Positions 9,201-17,508 of a stretch of 64,000 nucleotides of DNA are shown here, in pieces. The translations under genes and the position numbers were made by a program. The DNA is from UBA8752 sp042095055 (GTDB taxonomy: Bacteria; Bacteroidota; Bacteroidia; Flavobacteriales_D; Sanyastnellaceae), in NCBI GenBank assembly GCA_042095055.1, contig JBELBZ010000002.1, positions 117,841 to 181,840 of the forward strand, read 5' to 3'. The notes beneath the pieces were generated by a model. The model saw only the letters and a program-made list of their open reading frames with translations. It made no database searches and had not been told where the DNA came from. Position 1 is the stretch's first letter. Each line of letters begins with the position of its first letter.

Positions 9201-10751
9201 TTGGAGAAGAAAAAGAAGGAGATCGAGAATGAGGACCGCGACGGTTTTGGCAATTTCGATGACGACGAGAAGCCGCCATTGTACATCGACCCCATCTCTT
9301 TTGTGCTCAAGGCCATGATGTCAGTGAAGAGCGTCAACATGAGTTATTCTCGGAACGAAGGCTTGCTCTTGCCAGGACTTGCCGTAAGCCGCAAGGCGCG
9401 CTATGCTGGTTTTGATGAGGCGCTCGAGTCACCCGGACTCCCCTTCTTGGTGGGGCACCAAAACACCGACTTACAAGGCAACCGGACTGGAGATTTCGCC
9501 CTGGATGCGGCCGACCGAGGTTGGTTGTCCGCAAACCCCAACCAGAACCAGACCTATCAGGAGAACTATACGGCCAGCCTCAATTTGCGCGCTCAACTTG
9601 AGCCGATTGACGATTTGAAAATCGATTTGGATGCGAGCAGAACAGAAAGCCGCAACCAACAGAGCTTCTTCAGGTTTGATGATGCGCTGGGCGACTGGCA
9701 ATTCGAATCCCCGCAAGACGGCGGCAATTTCACATCGACCATTATGACGTGGGGAACGGCCTTTGTGGAGGACGATGAGACGTTCGACAGCGAAACGTGG
9801 AGGCAGTTCAAATTGGCCAGGCTCGACATGAGTGAACGGCTCAACGCGGCGAATTACAACCTGCCCGACAGTGAGCCAACGGGCTACTATTCTGGATGGG
9901 GCCCTACGAACCCCTCGGTGACCATTCCTGCATTCATAGCAGCTTACACAGGACAGGAATCGGACCAGGTGGCCTTGGATCCGTTTAAGACCAAGCTTGC
10001 GCCGAACTGGAGGGTGAGCTATGACGGCTTGTCCAAAGGAAACCTGTTCAAGAACCGGGTGAAGCGCTTCACCTTGAACCACAGCTACAGGTCCACGATG
10101 TCCACCTCGTACGTAACCAACCTCAGCTACGAGCAGAACGACCTTGGATTGCCTTCGTCGGGCGATGTGGTGGGGAACTGGGTCAATGAGCGTCAATACA
10201 ACCAGGTGACCATTTCGGAGCAGATGTCCCCGTTGATTGGTGTGGATGTGACCTTGAAGGCCCGCGGCAAGAACGAGCCTCAAATCAAGGTGGAAATGCG
10301 GCGCGATCGGACGATTAATTTTGGTTTGACCAACAACCAGATTACCGAGACCAAGAGCAGTGCCCTTGTGATTGGAACGGGCTACCGCATTGCCAATGTG
10401 CCCAATCCATTCTTGCGCACCCGGGGCAAGCTTCCCATTCAAATGTTGAAGGAAACCGATGTGGTGCTCAGGCTCGACATCACGGTGAGGGACAACGCCA
10501 CCATCATTCGAAAGTTGGACCCGTTGGCTCAGACGGTCGGCGGTCCTGCAGGCACAGACAACCGTGAGAACCAGGTCACGGCGGGTCAAAAGGTCGCCAG
10601 CATCAAATTCAGTGCAGACTTGGAGATTTCGCGGAAATTGATCCTGCAGGCCTTCTTTGATGAGCAGTTGACCCGGCCCAAGGTGTCGACCAGCTTTGCT
10701 ACAACCAACGTGAAAAGCGGCATTGCGCTGCGCTTCAATCTCACGCAATAA
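3255..10751 (+). CDS. sprA: T9SS outer-membrane translocon SprA (Sov)
   Basis: SprA is the very large beta-barrel that forms the T9SS export channel in the outer membrane and is also needed for gliding in flavobacteria. From ATG 3255 the protein has 2498 residues, slightly longer than known SprA proteins. A TTG at 3240 overlapping ruvA is in frame, but ATG 3255 gives a cleaner signal peptide ending near VATQAQ. Features include a repeated barrel-strand pattern throughout, the characteristic AYIDDFEGSQ stretch (about 5790-5825), and a strand-rich end LRFNLTQ. Two strongly charged low-complexity stretches interrupt it (about 8240-8400 and 9169-9290). The position after ruvA and before gcvH is shared with other Flavobacteriia. 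The short-gap arrangement suggests transcription with maeB-ruvA. Confidence 0.96.
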   Translation: MTICNDVAIQAFRRLYHTSWGPCLVLLFVLGAVPVATQAQSDSLELPLPHGEDLPNPVETPGGVSLDFPDVIEYGVDYDENSGQYVVRQRLGDTLDFRNPTFLTLDEFLEYNIDENLSEFWTEMQQELDDEERGFAPKLTIDSELFETIFGSNEIEIKPQGSAELNFGVRYSRTENPRLAERDRAITTFDFDQRIQLSIDGSIGDKINLGTNYNTEATFDFENQMNIGFQGEEDDILKNIEAGNISMPLQSTLIQGSQSLFGTKLETQWGKVYNTTVFSQQKGERKEIEVEGGAQTQEFDIRADDYEANRHYFLSQYFRNEYDNALQSLPVVNSGARITRIEVYAVNTQANTQDVRNVLAFTDIGEHPDYISSDLPIADITNDPNIGINLNRAPNNGNNDIFFDMTGDPNVMGFSGAGAAIASYTGADGSPIYDQGIHYERVGNARRLAPTEFTYNDRLGFISLRQSLNNAEVLAVAYEYTLNGETYQVGTLSQDGYSAPGALVLKMLKSSVTRVSLENGDVAPLWDLMMKNVYSLGAFGLSSEDFRIGIWYNDPSTGVDLNYIPRAPLEGELLIQVLGMDRIDINGQLQPDGVYDFVDNAATQGGTMNSQNGRVFLPSVEPFGKSLRDQIESRVTDPDLAQSLIQTIVFQPLYDSTKTAAQQIPSLNRFRIKGQYQSQVSSEIMLNALNIPEGSVTVTSGGARLIENQDYTVDYNLGRVRIINDGLLESGQPIRVSLESNSLFNIQTKTMIGTRFDYSPSEDLAMGATFLNLRERPLTQKVNIGDEPVNNTIMGADFTYSRSSQFLTDMIDKLPFIKASAPSSINLSAEAAYLIPGHSRAVGKEGNAYIDDFEGSQSAIDIRSWTQWSLASTPKLQPNLFPEADVEDSLLFNYNRARLNWYTIDPSFFGGGLQDGQVDLDVRSNHLMRLVENKEVFPNRQLPLGTPENLPTFDLSFDPTVRGPYNYVPAEGLGPVPGLNQDGSLQAPEERWGGIQRALLTTDFELSNVEYIQFWVMDPFNDDSPNNTGGELYMNLGSVSEDLLNDGQLAFENGLPSANQPAPVVESNWGVVADPSTFNVVNAFDNSTGDYSQQDVGLDGLNSEEEQAFFSDWLSGLQTALDPDAYAQIAQDPSADDFRYFRDPVAQANDENVLERYRFFNGYEGNSSTAQPSGYPIASTTLPNTEDLNEDLTLSSIESYFQYKVPLRPGELNEANIGRNYLSDVLVADKTMPNGDTRQVKWLQFKVPIRDFEARVGGISDFRSIRFMRIFMKGWRQPVTLRFARLELIRGEWRKFEESLAGPQEVEPDDPSDTQFAISAVNIEENGYRQPINYVTPPGILREINVATANQAQLNEQSLQLEVCGLEDGDARAAYRNINFDMRMYKRLRMFVHAEAARADEPLESDDLTCFIRLGSDFVDNYYEYEIPLQVTPWGTSEKTEIWPQANEIDLRFQDLQTLKISRPVGYPLFQEYERLEGNVRYAVRGNPNLANVVTVMIGIRNSDKDTNPFAADDDGQEKCAIVWANELRLSEFNEEGGWAATAQLQATLSDLGNLSVAANMSTPGWGGLEQRVQERQRETIQGVDANTTLQLGKFLPDFLGVQLPLYLGYSETVSTPQFDPLSPDVEIADAGLSPSRQKKSQQINRIRSINFSNIKIDPQLGGRDKKKDKKSNKEKEAETAKRLEGADDVTKQRELAAQRGAADIAARGGAGGNKSSGFFGFLDPGNLSANFAYTENYQRDINTEFNLRRNYRGGIRYDFTNRPKEVKPFAWMGRSKAIRWLTDFNFYTGLKQVSVNMSMDRTYEASRVRNNTAELLGIETGVLVSTQVLKQWNWNRDYVVKWDPTKSLRLDYNGRATALVGEPIGVIDRNNAESYAQYRDTVLTNIENFGEVTAYDHTVTASYKLPLDKFPLLNFTSADIRYKGTYRWDRAPFSQDSLGHTIQNSRDITLNAQASLKTLYDKVPFLKDINSGKRKREAMKELEKKKKEIENEDRDGFGNFDDDEKPPLYIDPISFVLKAMMSVKSVNMSYSRNEGLLLPGLAVSRKARYAGFDEALESPGLPFLVGHQNTDLQGNRTGDFALDAADRGWLSANPNQNQTYQENYTASLNLRAQLEPIDDLKIDLDASRTESRNQQSFFRFDDALGDWQFESPQDGGNFTSTIMTWGTAFVEDDETFDSETWRQFKLARLDMSERLNAANYNLPDSEPTGYYSGWGPTNPSVTIPAFIAAYTGQESDQVALDPFKTKLAPNWRVSYDGLSKGNLFKNRVKRFTLNHSYRSTMSTSYVTNLSYEQNDLGLPSSGDVVGNWVNERQYNQVTISEQMSPLIGVDVTLKARGKNEPQIKVEMRRDRTINFGLTNNQITETKSSALVIGTGYRIANVPNPFLRTRGKLPIQMLKETDVVLRLDITVRDNATIIRKLDPLAQTVGGPAGTDNRENQVTAGQKVASIKFSADLEISRKLILQAFFDEQLTRPKVSTSFATTNVKSGIALRFNLTQ

Positions 10752-10789
10752 ATCCGGCAAGAGATGCGCGGCTGTTTTACATTGCAGCC

Positions 10790-11167
10790 ATGAACATCCC
10801 GCAGGAACTCCGCTATTCCAAGGACCACGAATGGGTGCGCGTCGAGGGTGACGTTGCCATCGTGGGCATCACTGATTTTGCGCAATCAGAATTGGGTGAC
10901 ATCGTCTTTGTCGAGGTTGAAACTGAGGATGAAACCTTGGACGTGGATGCTGTGTTCGGCACCATAGAAGCCGTGAAGACCGTGAGCGACATGTTCATGC
11001 CCATCGCGGGAACGGTGATGGAGGTGAACGCTGAGCTCGAGGACAACCCTGCCCTCATCAATGAAGATCCTTATGGCGCCGGTTGGGTCGTGAAGATCAA
11101 GCTTGAAGGGGAACCTAATGTGGCCCATTTGATGACGGCCGAGGCTTATGCCGCGGAGGTCGGCTGA
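10790..11167 (+). CDS. gcvH: Glycine cleavage system H protein
   Basis: Carries the lipoyl arm that shuttles the aminomethyl group between the P, T and L proteins during glycine breakdown. The protein has 125 residues, a normal length. The lipoylation site lies in EAVKTVSD, with Lys63 as the attachment residue. The family start YSKDHEWV is at residues 9-16. gcvT and gcvP are not in the window, and no glycine riboswitch is visible in the 38-base gap after sprA. Its end overlaps the next gene by 20 bases. Confidence 0.97.
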   Translation: MNIPQELRYSKDHEWVRVEGDVAIVGITDFAQSELGDIVFVEVETEDETLDVDAVFGTIEAVKTVSDMFMPIAGTVMEVNAELEDNPALINEDPYGAGWVVKIKLEGEPNVAHLMTAEAYAAEVG

Positions 11168-11579
11168 AACCCGAAGCCAAGCCAAATGGCGCCGCGCTTT
11201 TCCCACAGTTTGCTTGGGTTTAGCGGTCGTGGCTTTGCACGCGATGCCCGGGGGTGAATTGGGCGCGCACGACTGGTGGATGAATTGGCGTTTGGACACT
11301 GTATTGCATGCGGGACTTTTCGCCGTTTTTGGAACTTCTGCGCTCATTGCACTCCGAAAGGGAGGTGAAGGGAGTCCAGCTTGCCGTCATGCATGGTGGT
11401 GGGTCATCGCTGGAGGCATGATTTTGGCGGGAATTTTAGAATCTGCTCAAGGCCTTGTTTTCCCCGGTAGGGGCAGTGATCCTTGGGATTTAGCAGCAGA
11501 TTTCATGGGGCTGTGCATCTCCGGTTTCGCATTTCGGGCATTGTATTTGATGTGGCCTATGGGTAAGAAACCCCTTTGA
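11148..11579 (+). CDS. VanZ-family membrane protein
   Basis: Small integral membrane protein of 143 residues with about four hydrophobic helices. The layout resembles VanZ-like proteins: a first helix, a loop, HAGLFAVFGTSALIAL, then GILESAQGLVFPGRGSDPWDLAADFMG, where E-Q...R...D-x-x-D-x-x-A-N/D-x-x-G is the family signature. VanZ itself gives low-level teicoplanin resistance; most family members have no known role. The gene starts inside gcvH and is presumably translated from the same message. This placement after gcvH is common in flavobacteria and does not imply a role in glycine metabolism. Confidence 0.85.
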   Translation: MPRRSAETRSQAKWRRAFPTVCLGLAVVALHAMPGGELGAHDWWMNWRLDTVLHAGLFAVFGTSALIALRKGGEGSPACRHAWWWVIAGGMILAGILESAQGLVFPGRGSDPWDLAADFMGLCISGFAFRALYLMWPMGKKPL

Positions 11580-11589
11580 TTAATTTGGC
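11578..11589 (+). promoter_or_regulatory. Possible -7 promoter element before the TonB-type gene
   Basis: The 12-mer GATTAATTTGGC lies 35 bases before the TonB gene start and resembles the Bacteroidota -7 element (TAnnTTTG). The same 12-mer occurs directly before the DUF2147 gene at 19369-19380. No clear -33 box is seen, so this is tentative. Confidence 0.35.
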
Positions 11590-11624
11590 CCTTCGAAAAG
11601 CAAGGCCCAGCAACACCTCCTTTT

Positions 11625-12332
11625 ATGCAGCCACGCAAGACACCACAAGCTGATCTCGAAAACAAACGGGGGACCTGGAGGTCCATCGGATTTGTTTCTG
11701 TGCTCTCCCTGCTCCTCGCCGCATTGGCTTGGACCAGCTACGATGTAAACATCATTCGGGCCCTCGATTTTGAGGTCGACCTTCTCGAAGACGAGGTCAT
11801 CCCAGTGAATGTGATTCCTCCTCCTCCTCCGCCCCCTCCTCCGCAGCAGACAACGGTGATTGAAATTGTCGACGACGAGGAAGAAATTGAAGAGGAGCTG
11901 GTCATTGAGGACATCGAAATCGATGAGGATACCGAAATCGAAATCATCGAGGTCGAGGAAGAGGAAGTGGAGGAAGAAGACATTCCTTTTATGATTGTGG
12001 AGGACATGCCGGGTTTTGGCCCTTGCAAAAGCAAGACCGGACAAGAGCGTGACCAGTGCACACAGCTCGAGATCATCAAGTACGTGAGCTCCAACACCAA
12101 GTACCCTCCCATCGCCAAAGACGCGGGTATTCAGGGTACGGTGTTTGTTTACTTCGTTGTAGGCAAGGACGGTAAGGTCAGAGAGGGGCGGGTTCTTCGC
12201 CCTGTAGACCCCCGTTTGGATGCTGAAGCCCTCCGGGTGGTCAGTTCATTGCCGGACTTTGAGCCAGGACGACAGCAGGGCAAACCGGTGAGTGTCCAGT
12301 ACACCATCCCGGTAAAGTTCATCATCCGCTGA
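11625..12332 (+). CDS. TonB-family energy transducer
   Basis: Transmits proton-motive force from ExbB/ExbD to TonB-dependent outer-membrane transporters. The 235-residue protein has a single N-terminal membrane helix (about 21-37), a run of nine prolines (65-73), a strongly acidic linker (about 80-126), and a C-terminal TonB domain (about 147-235). That domain includes YPPIAKDAGIQGTVFVYFVV and ends VSVQYTIPVKFIIR. Two cysteines (134 and 145) precede the TonB domain, as in many Bacteroidota homologues, and may form a disulfide. No exbB or exbD lies nearby. Confidence 0.92.
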   Translation: MQPRKTPQADLENKRGTWRSIGFVSVLSLLLAALAWTSYDVNIIRALDFEVDLLEDEVIPVNVIPPPPPPPPPQQTTVIEIVDDEEEIEEELVIEDIEIDEDTEIEIIEVEEEEVEEEDIPFMIVEDMPGFGPCKSKTGQERDQCTQLEIIKYVSSNTKYPPIAKDAGIQGTVFVYFVVGKDGKVREGRVLRPVDPRLDAEALRVVSSLPDFEPGRQQGKPVSVQYTIPVKFIIR

Positions 12333-12342
12333 TGGAGAGGGT

Positions 12343-12894
12343 TTAGAGCCCGAACCACCCCATGATGGCCATCACCAAATAAATGGCGTAAAGCGCGGCC
12401 CCCATTGGGAGGCCGCGTTTTGCATAGAGGTAAATGGCCACGGCGTCGATGGCGATCCAGTACGCCCAGTTGGCGTGGTGGTTGTTGACCATCAGCCACG
12501 TGGCCCAAAGGCTAAAAACCGTGGTAAAGGCATCCCAGCCTGGCATTGCACTTGTGGTGCGCTTGCGCAGGGTTCTGGCAAGCCACAAGGTGGCGGCTGT
12601 GGCGGCTGCGGTTGCCGCGATGTGGAATCCTACTGTGGCCTCTTTGGGGGTCCAATCTTGGGCCCCGCCCGATAGCCAGGCGCCATAAAAAGCAAAGGCC
12701 ACATAGAAGCCCTGTAAGGCCGCTTCAGCTTGGATGTTGCGTTGCCAACAGAGCCAAGCCAGCAGTCCTGACCCTATGGCTGCTGGTGCAAAACACCACG
12801 GGGTCCACCCTTGGAGATAGCCCCATGTATAGGCGAGGCTGAGGACGACGGCAACGGCTTCCATCCACCGCTGTTTGGACGTGGCGGACTTCAC
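12343..12894 (-). CDS. pnuC: PnuC-type nicotinamide riboside transporter
   Basis: Inner-membrane transporter for an NAD precursor, usually nicotinamide riboside in PnuC proteins. The 183 residues contain about seven hydrophobic helices. The family stretch NWAYWIAIDAVAIYLYAKRG near residues 140-160 is clear. The gene starts inside the end of the NadR-like kinase gene with a 4-base overlap. That pairing fits uptake followed by phosphorylation, which traps the precursor as NMN. Confidence 0.92.
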   Translation of the reverse strand: MKSATSKQRWMEAVAVVLSLAYTWGYLQGWTPWCFAPAAIGSGLLAWLCWQRNIQAEAALQGFYVAFAFYGAWLSGGAQDWTPKEATVGFHIAATAAATAATLWLARTLRKRTTSAMPGWDAFTTVFSLWATWLMVNNHHANWAYWIAIDAVAIYLYAKRGLPMGAALYAIYLVMAIMGWFGL

Positions 12895-13433
12895 AATGGG
12901 CAGTGTTTGCGAATGCAGTCAATGGCCTGCTGGAGGCGCGCGGAAGGGTCAAGAGGCGCAAGCTCGCAGAAGGGGGCTTCCGAGCGCGTGAGCCGGTTGC
13001 GGTATTCTGATTCGAGCCGCACCCTGTCTGTATGCTTGGGCATGCTCCGGAGCGGATCGGGTTCCCAGACGGGCAAGGTGTGGCACAACAGGTGCAGTTG
13101 GGCCCTGTCCATGGCGCTTTCGGCTCCGATGAGGCCCCTTCCAAAAACATGCTTGGACCAGATGTCGAGCACCAAGCCACCGGTGTCGCAAATGACGCCG
13201 TTTTGGGCGGTGGTCGACAGTTCCGAGAGGCGGAGGTTGAATTGCCCAAGCATGTGCTGGAGGTGCTTGTGGTCGGCGTCTCCTTCGATCACCTGCCGAT
13301 CGGTGCGCGCCGCTTCTGGCAGCAAGTCCCATTGTAAAGCGGCCGCCAAGTCCTCTGACAAAGTCGTTTTGCCAGCATTTTCGACGCCCGTGACGATCAC
13401 TACCGGAACGGGGCTCAGTCGTCGAACTGACAT
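12891..13433 (-). CDS. NadR-like AAA ATPase / ribosylnicotinamide kinase-type protein
   Basis: A P-loop protein of about 180 residues related to the C-terminal kinase domain of NadR, which phosphorylates nicotinamide riboside to NMN. The Walker A motif GVENAGKTTL is at the N-terminus, followed by LLPEAAR (typical of the family) and CDTGGLVLDIWSKHVFG as the Walker B region. It lacks the nucleotidyltransferase and DNA-binding domains of full NadR. I chose the internal ATG at 13433; an upstream in-frame start at 13463 would add 10 residues. It overlaps pnuC by 4 bases and the leucine-rich repeat gene by about 19. Confidence 0.85.
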   Translation of the reverse strand: MSVRRLSPVPVVIVTGVENAGKTTLSEDLAAALQWDLLPEAARTDRQVIEGDADHKHLQHMLGQFNLRLSELSTTAQNGVICDTGGLVLDIWSKHVFGRGLIGAESAMDRAQLHLLCHTLPVWEPDPLRSMPKHTDRVRLESEYRNRLTRSEAPFCELAPLDPSARLQQAIDCIRKHCPL

Positions 13434-14056
13434 TGGCAGGGGGGACTGAATGACAACCGGCATCCGGGCAGCAATTCCCTGACCCAGATCTGCTCATCGA
13501 CCGACATTTCGTTGTTGAGCAGGTCGAGCTCTTCCAAAAACGGGAGTTGGCTCAGGGAAGGGGGGAAATGCCCAATGACATTGGACCAGAGCAGCAGGCG
13601 TTCCAGTTTGGTCAAGGCGTCAATGTCCTCAGGAATCCCTTCGATTTCGTTGTCGGAAAGGTCCAACTCCTTCAAATTGGAGAGTTCCAAGACCCCCTCT
13701 GGAATGCGGGTGAGTCGGTTGCTGCGTATGCTGAGACGTTCTAAATGTTCGAACCCTCCAATCCAAGGTGGAAGGCTGTCAATTTTGTTTTTGTCGAGCA
13801 CGATTTCTCGCAACTGTCTGAACCTTCTGAGCCTCACATCTACCTCTTTCCATTTCTGTTTGGTGAGGTCCAGTCGCCAGACCCTTTCCGGACGTTGCAG
13901 TGCGGCTTCATAATCGGTCCATACCCGCGCTGTATCCCACGGGGTGCTGGATTGCGCCGATACATGGTGTGGGCTCAGGAAGAGGCACACCACTGCGCAG
14001 GCCATTCCCAAAGCGGAAGTAAGGAGCCGGGTCATCTGGAGGTTAACGGGCGCCAT
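13415..14056 (-). CDS. Exported leucine-rich repeat protein
   Basis: The 213-residue protein has an N-terminal hydrophobic segment ending near HVSAQ, consistent with export. It carries about five leucine-rich repeats from roughly residue 75 to 190, with copies such as LREIVLDKNKIDSLP, LERLSIRSNRLTRIP, LKELDLSDNEIEGIP and LERLLLWSNVIGHFP. Repeats of this type form a protein-binding solenoid. A second ATG 7 codons in may be the true start. It overlaps both neighbours (the NadR-like kinase and ribF), so it sits in a tight operon. Its partner and role are unknown, and no T9SS sorting domain is visible at its end. Confidence 0.75.
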   Translation of the reverse strand: MAPVNLQMTRLLTSALGMACAVVCLFLSPHHVSAQSSTPWDTARVWTDYEAALQRPERVWRLDLTKQKWKEVDVRLRRFRQLREIVLDKNKIDSLPPWIGGFEHLERLSIRSNRLTRIPEGVLELSNLKELDLSDNEIEGIPEDIDALTKLERLLLWSNVIGHFPPSLSQLPFLEELDLLNNEMSVDEQIWVRELLPGCRLSFSPPCQCQFDD

Positions 14057-15038
14057 GGTTGCCTTCTTGCCCTAAGATGCGGTGCGCTTGGGCCGCATCC
14101 AGTGTGAGCTGGTCAATGAGTGCCTGAGAGCCATCAAACTTTTGGATGTCCCGCATGCGTTCCACAAAAGTCACCTCCAATTGGGCACCATAGAGGTCGG
14201 GTGTCTCCGCCGTAAACAAATGCACTTCCACAGTGGGCCTGCTGCTTGGGCTGTCAAATGTGGGACGGGGTCCAATGTTGACCATGCCACCCCAAGTTTG
14301 AGGCCCGAATGAACTGGCGTGGGGGGAATGCGGATCGGTGACCAGGGCCACTTGCGCCGCATACACGCCTTCAGCGGGCAGGAGCTGGTGAGGTTCAATG
14401 GCTTCGAGGTTGGCGGTTCGGAAACCCAACGTTCGTCCCCTTCCGTCTCCAGCCACGACCTCTCCGCGCCAAGCGTGCCGGCGACCGAGCAAGGCCTGCG
14501 CTGCGGTCAGGTCTCCATCGCGCAGCCGCTGCCGGACTTTGGTGCTGGATACTGTGAGTTCGCCTTCGATGTGGGCGGGAATGTGCTGGACGTTGAAACC
14601 AAAAGTCTCACCGCAGGCCCGCAGCAGCTCCACGTCGCCCTCACGTCCTGCACCGAATCGGTGGTCGTGTCCCACAACAATGGTGGTGGTCCCCAGTCCT
14701 TCTACCAAAACGTCACGCACAAACTCTTCAGGCTTGAGCCTCGAAAACGCCCGGCTGAAGGGTTGAATGACCAGGTGGTCAAGCCCGGTTTCTGCCAAAC
14801 AGGCTGCCCGCTGGTCCATGGATTGGATCAACTCAAGCCCGCTGGCATCGCCAAACAGCACTTGGCGGGGGTGGGGGTCAAAGGTCAGTACGACGGTTTC
14901 GGACTGCTCCTCGCGCGCTTTTTCTACCATCCAATCCAGCAGCGCTCTGTGGCCCAAGTGCACGCCGTCGAAGGTGCCTGTGGTCACAATGCGCCGTTGG
15001 CCGGGCGGAAAGTGGGGAAGTCCTCGGTGAATGCGCAC
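14043..15038 (-). CDS. ribF: Bifunctional riboflavin kinase / FAD synthetase
   Basis: Converts riboflavin to FMN and then FAD in the cytosol. The 331 residues divide into an N-terminal nucleotidyltransferase (about 1-185) and a C-terminal flavokinase (about 190-320). The first has TFDGVHLGHRALL near residue 20, VVGHDHRFGAGREGD near 125 and SSTKVRQRLRDGD near 170. The second has GDGRGRTLGFRTANLE and PTVEVHLF. The usual Pro of the flavokinase GFPTAN motif is Arg here. The gene is divergent from atpD. Confidence 0.96.
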   Translation of the reverse strand: MRIHRGLPHFPPGQRRIVTTGTFDGVHLGHRALLDWMVEKAREEQSETVVLTFDPHPRQVLFGDASGLELIQSMDQRAACLAETGLDHLVIQPFSRAFSRLKPEEFVRDVLVEGLGTTTIVVGHDHRFGAGREGDVELLRACGETFGFNVQHIPAHIEGELTVSSTKVRQRLRDGDLTAAQALLGRRHAWRGEVVAGDGRGRTLGFRTANLEAIEPHQLLPAEGVYAAQVALVTDPHSPHASSFGPQTWGGMVNIGPRPTFDSPSSRPTVEVHLFTAETPDLYGAQLEVTFVERMRDIQKFDGSQALIDQLTLDAAQAHRILGQEGNHGAR

Positions 15039-15230
15039 TGCTGCTAAGTTAGGATGGACCAGCTTGGGTGCATCTAAAACGGTCCTTTTTGGCGTGAATT
15101 TTCAGGCGTTGAAAACTCGTTTACAGGGAGAAGGGCATAGAGATGTCAGGAGGTCGTCCGTTTGGGTTAATTTTGCGCCGAAATCAAGGGTTGAAAGGCC
15201 CACTGTATCAAGCGTTAATCCTCGCTCCAA
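15039..15230. other. Divergent intergenic region between ribF and atpD
   Basis: These 192 bases separate two divergent genes and hold no open frame of note. On the + strand there is a -7-like box at 15168-15175. No FMN riboswitch pattern is recognised on the ribF side. Confidence 0.6.
15168..15175 (+). promoter_or_regulatory. Probable -7 promoter element for atpD
   Basis: TAATTTTG is a perfect match to the Bacteroidota -7 consensus TAnnTTTG. It lies 55 bases before the atpD ATG, giving an expected leader of about 50 bases. The -33 box is not obvious. Confidence 0.5.
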
Positions 15231-16744
<1,514 letters not shown>

Positions 16745-16745
<1 letters not shown>

Positions 16746-16978
16746 TGAAGGTTGAAATTCTCACTCCTGACGCCATTTTGTTTGACGGGGATGCACGCCA
16801 CGTGTACCTCCCCGGTTCAGATGGTGCGTTGGGGGTTCTTGACCGCCATGCGGCCATGATCACAACCCTCACAAAGGGCACGGTGAAAGTGGACACTGCG
16901 GATGGTGAGCAGGTTTTTGACTTGAATGGTGGAACAGTCGAGGTGTTGGACAACAAGGTCCTCATCCTCGCCAGCTGA
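16745..16978 (+). CDS. atpC: ATP synthase F1 epsilon subunit, short form
   Basis: Central-stalk subunit of the F1 motor. Only 77 residues are present, covering just the N-terminal beta-sandwich (MKVEILTPDAILFDGDARHV at the start, LPGSDGALGVLDRHAAMIT in the middle). The C-terminal helical pair, which inhibits ATP hydrolysis in many bacteria, is absent. The protein ends cleanly at VLILAS, and the next gene is convergent only 6 bases away. Short epsilon subunits are common in this phylum, so this is not a broken gene. Confidence 0.93.
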
Positions 16979-16984
16979 CCTTCC

Positions 16985-17461
16985 TTATTCGTGGTGGTAG
17001 GGCTCTCCTTTGAGGATGGTCTGCGCCCGATACAGTTGTTCAACGGCCAAGAGCCGGATCATCTGGTGGCTAAAGGTCAATGCGCTGAGTGCCAGTTTTT
17101 CGTTCGCCTTGGCTTTGACTTCAGGGGCAAACCCATAGGCACCGCCAATGACCAATGCGAGGTGCCGTATTCCCCTGTGGTGCCGCACTTCCATCCATTG
17201 TGCCAGCTCAATGCTGCGGGGTTGTTTCCCATGTTCGTCCAGAAGAACGATGTGGTCTGCGCCGTCAAGGGCCTTCAAAAGAATGGGCGCTTCTGCCTGT
17301 TTCAGCTGGTCAGGCGTGGGTTTGGAGGTCCTGAGTTTGGCGTCGGGAAGCTCTGTGTATTGGAAAGGGGCATAGCGCGACAGGCGTTTGACGTATTCGT
17401 CGATGCCTTGCCGCAGCCATGGAGCAGAGGTCTTGCCGATGACGATCAAGGAAATGCGCAT
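16985..17461 (-). CDS. rlmH: 23S rRNA (pseudouridine1915-N3)-methyltransferase RlmH
   Basis: A SPOUT-class enzyme that methylates pseudouridine 1915 of 23S rRNA using SAM. The 158-residue length is normal. The family stretches LVIGGAYGFAPEVKAKAN near residue 103 and LTFSHQMIRLLAVEQLYRA near 128 are present. The characteristic C-terminus PYHHE is intact. It is convergent with atpC and divergent from nadC. Confidence 0.97.
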   Translation of the reverse strand: MRISLIVIGKTSAPWLRQGIDEYVKRLSRYAPFQYTELPDAKLRTSKPTPDQLKQAEAPILLKALDGADHIVLLDEHGKQPRSIELAQWMEVRHHRGIRHLALVIGGAYGFAPEVKAKANEKLALSALTFSHQMIRLLAVEQLYRAQTILKGEPYHHE

Positions 17462-17508
17462 GTCCGAAGGTCTGTCGAATTAACTTGCCGTCCATATCTG
17501 AAGGTCTC

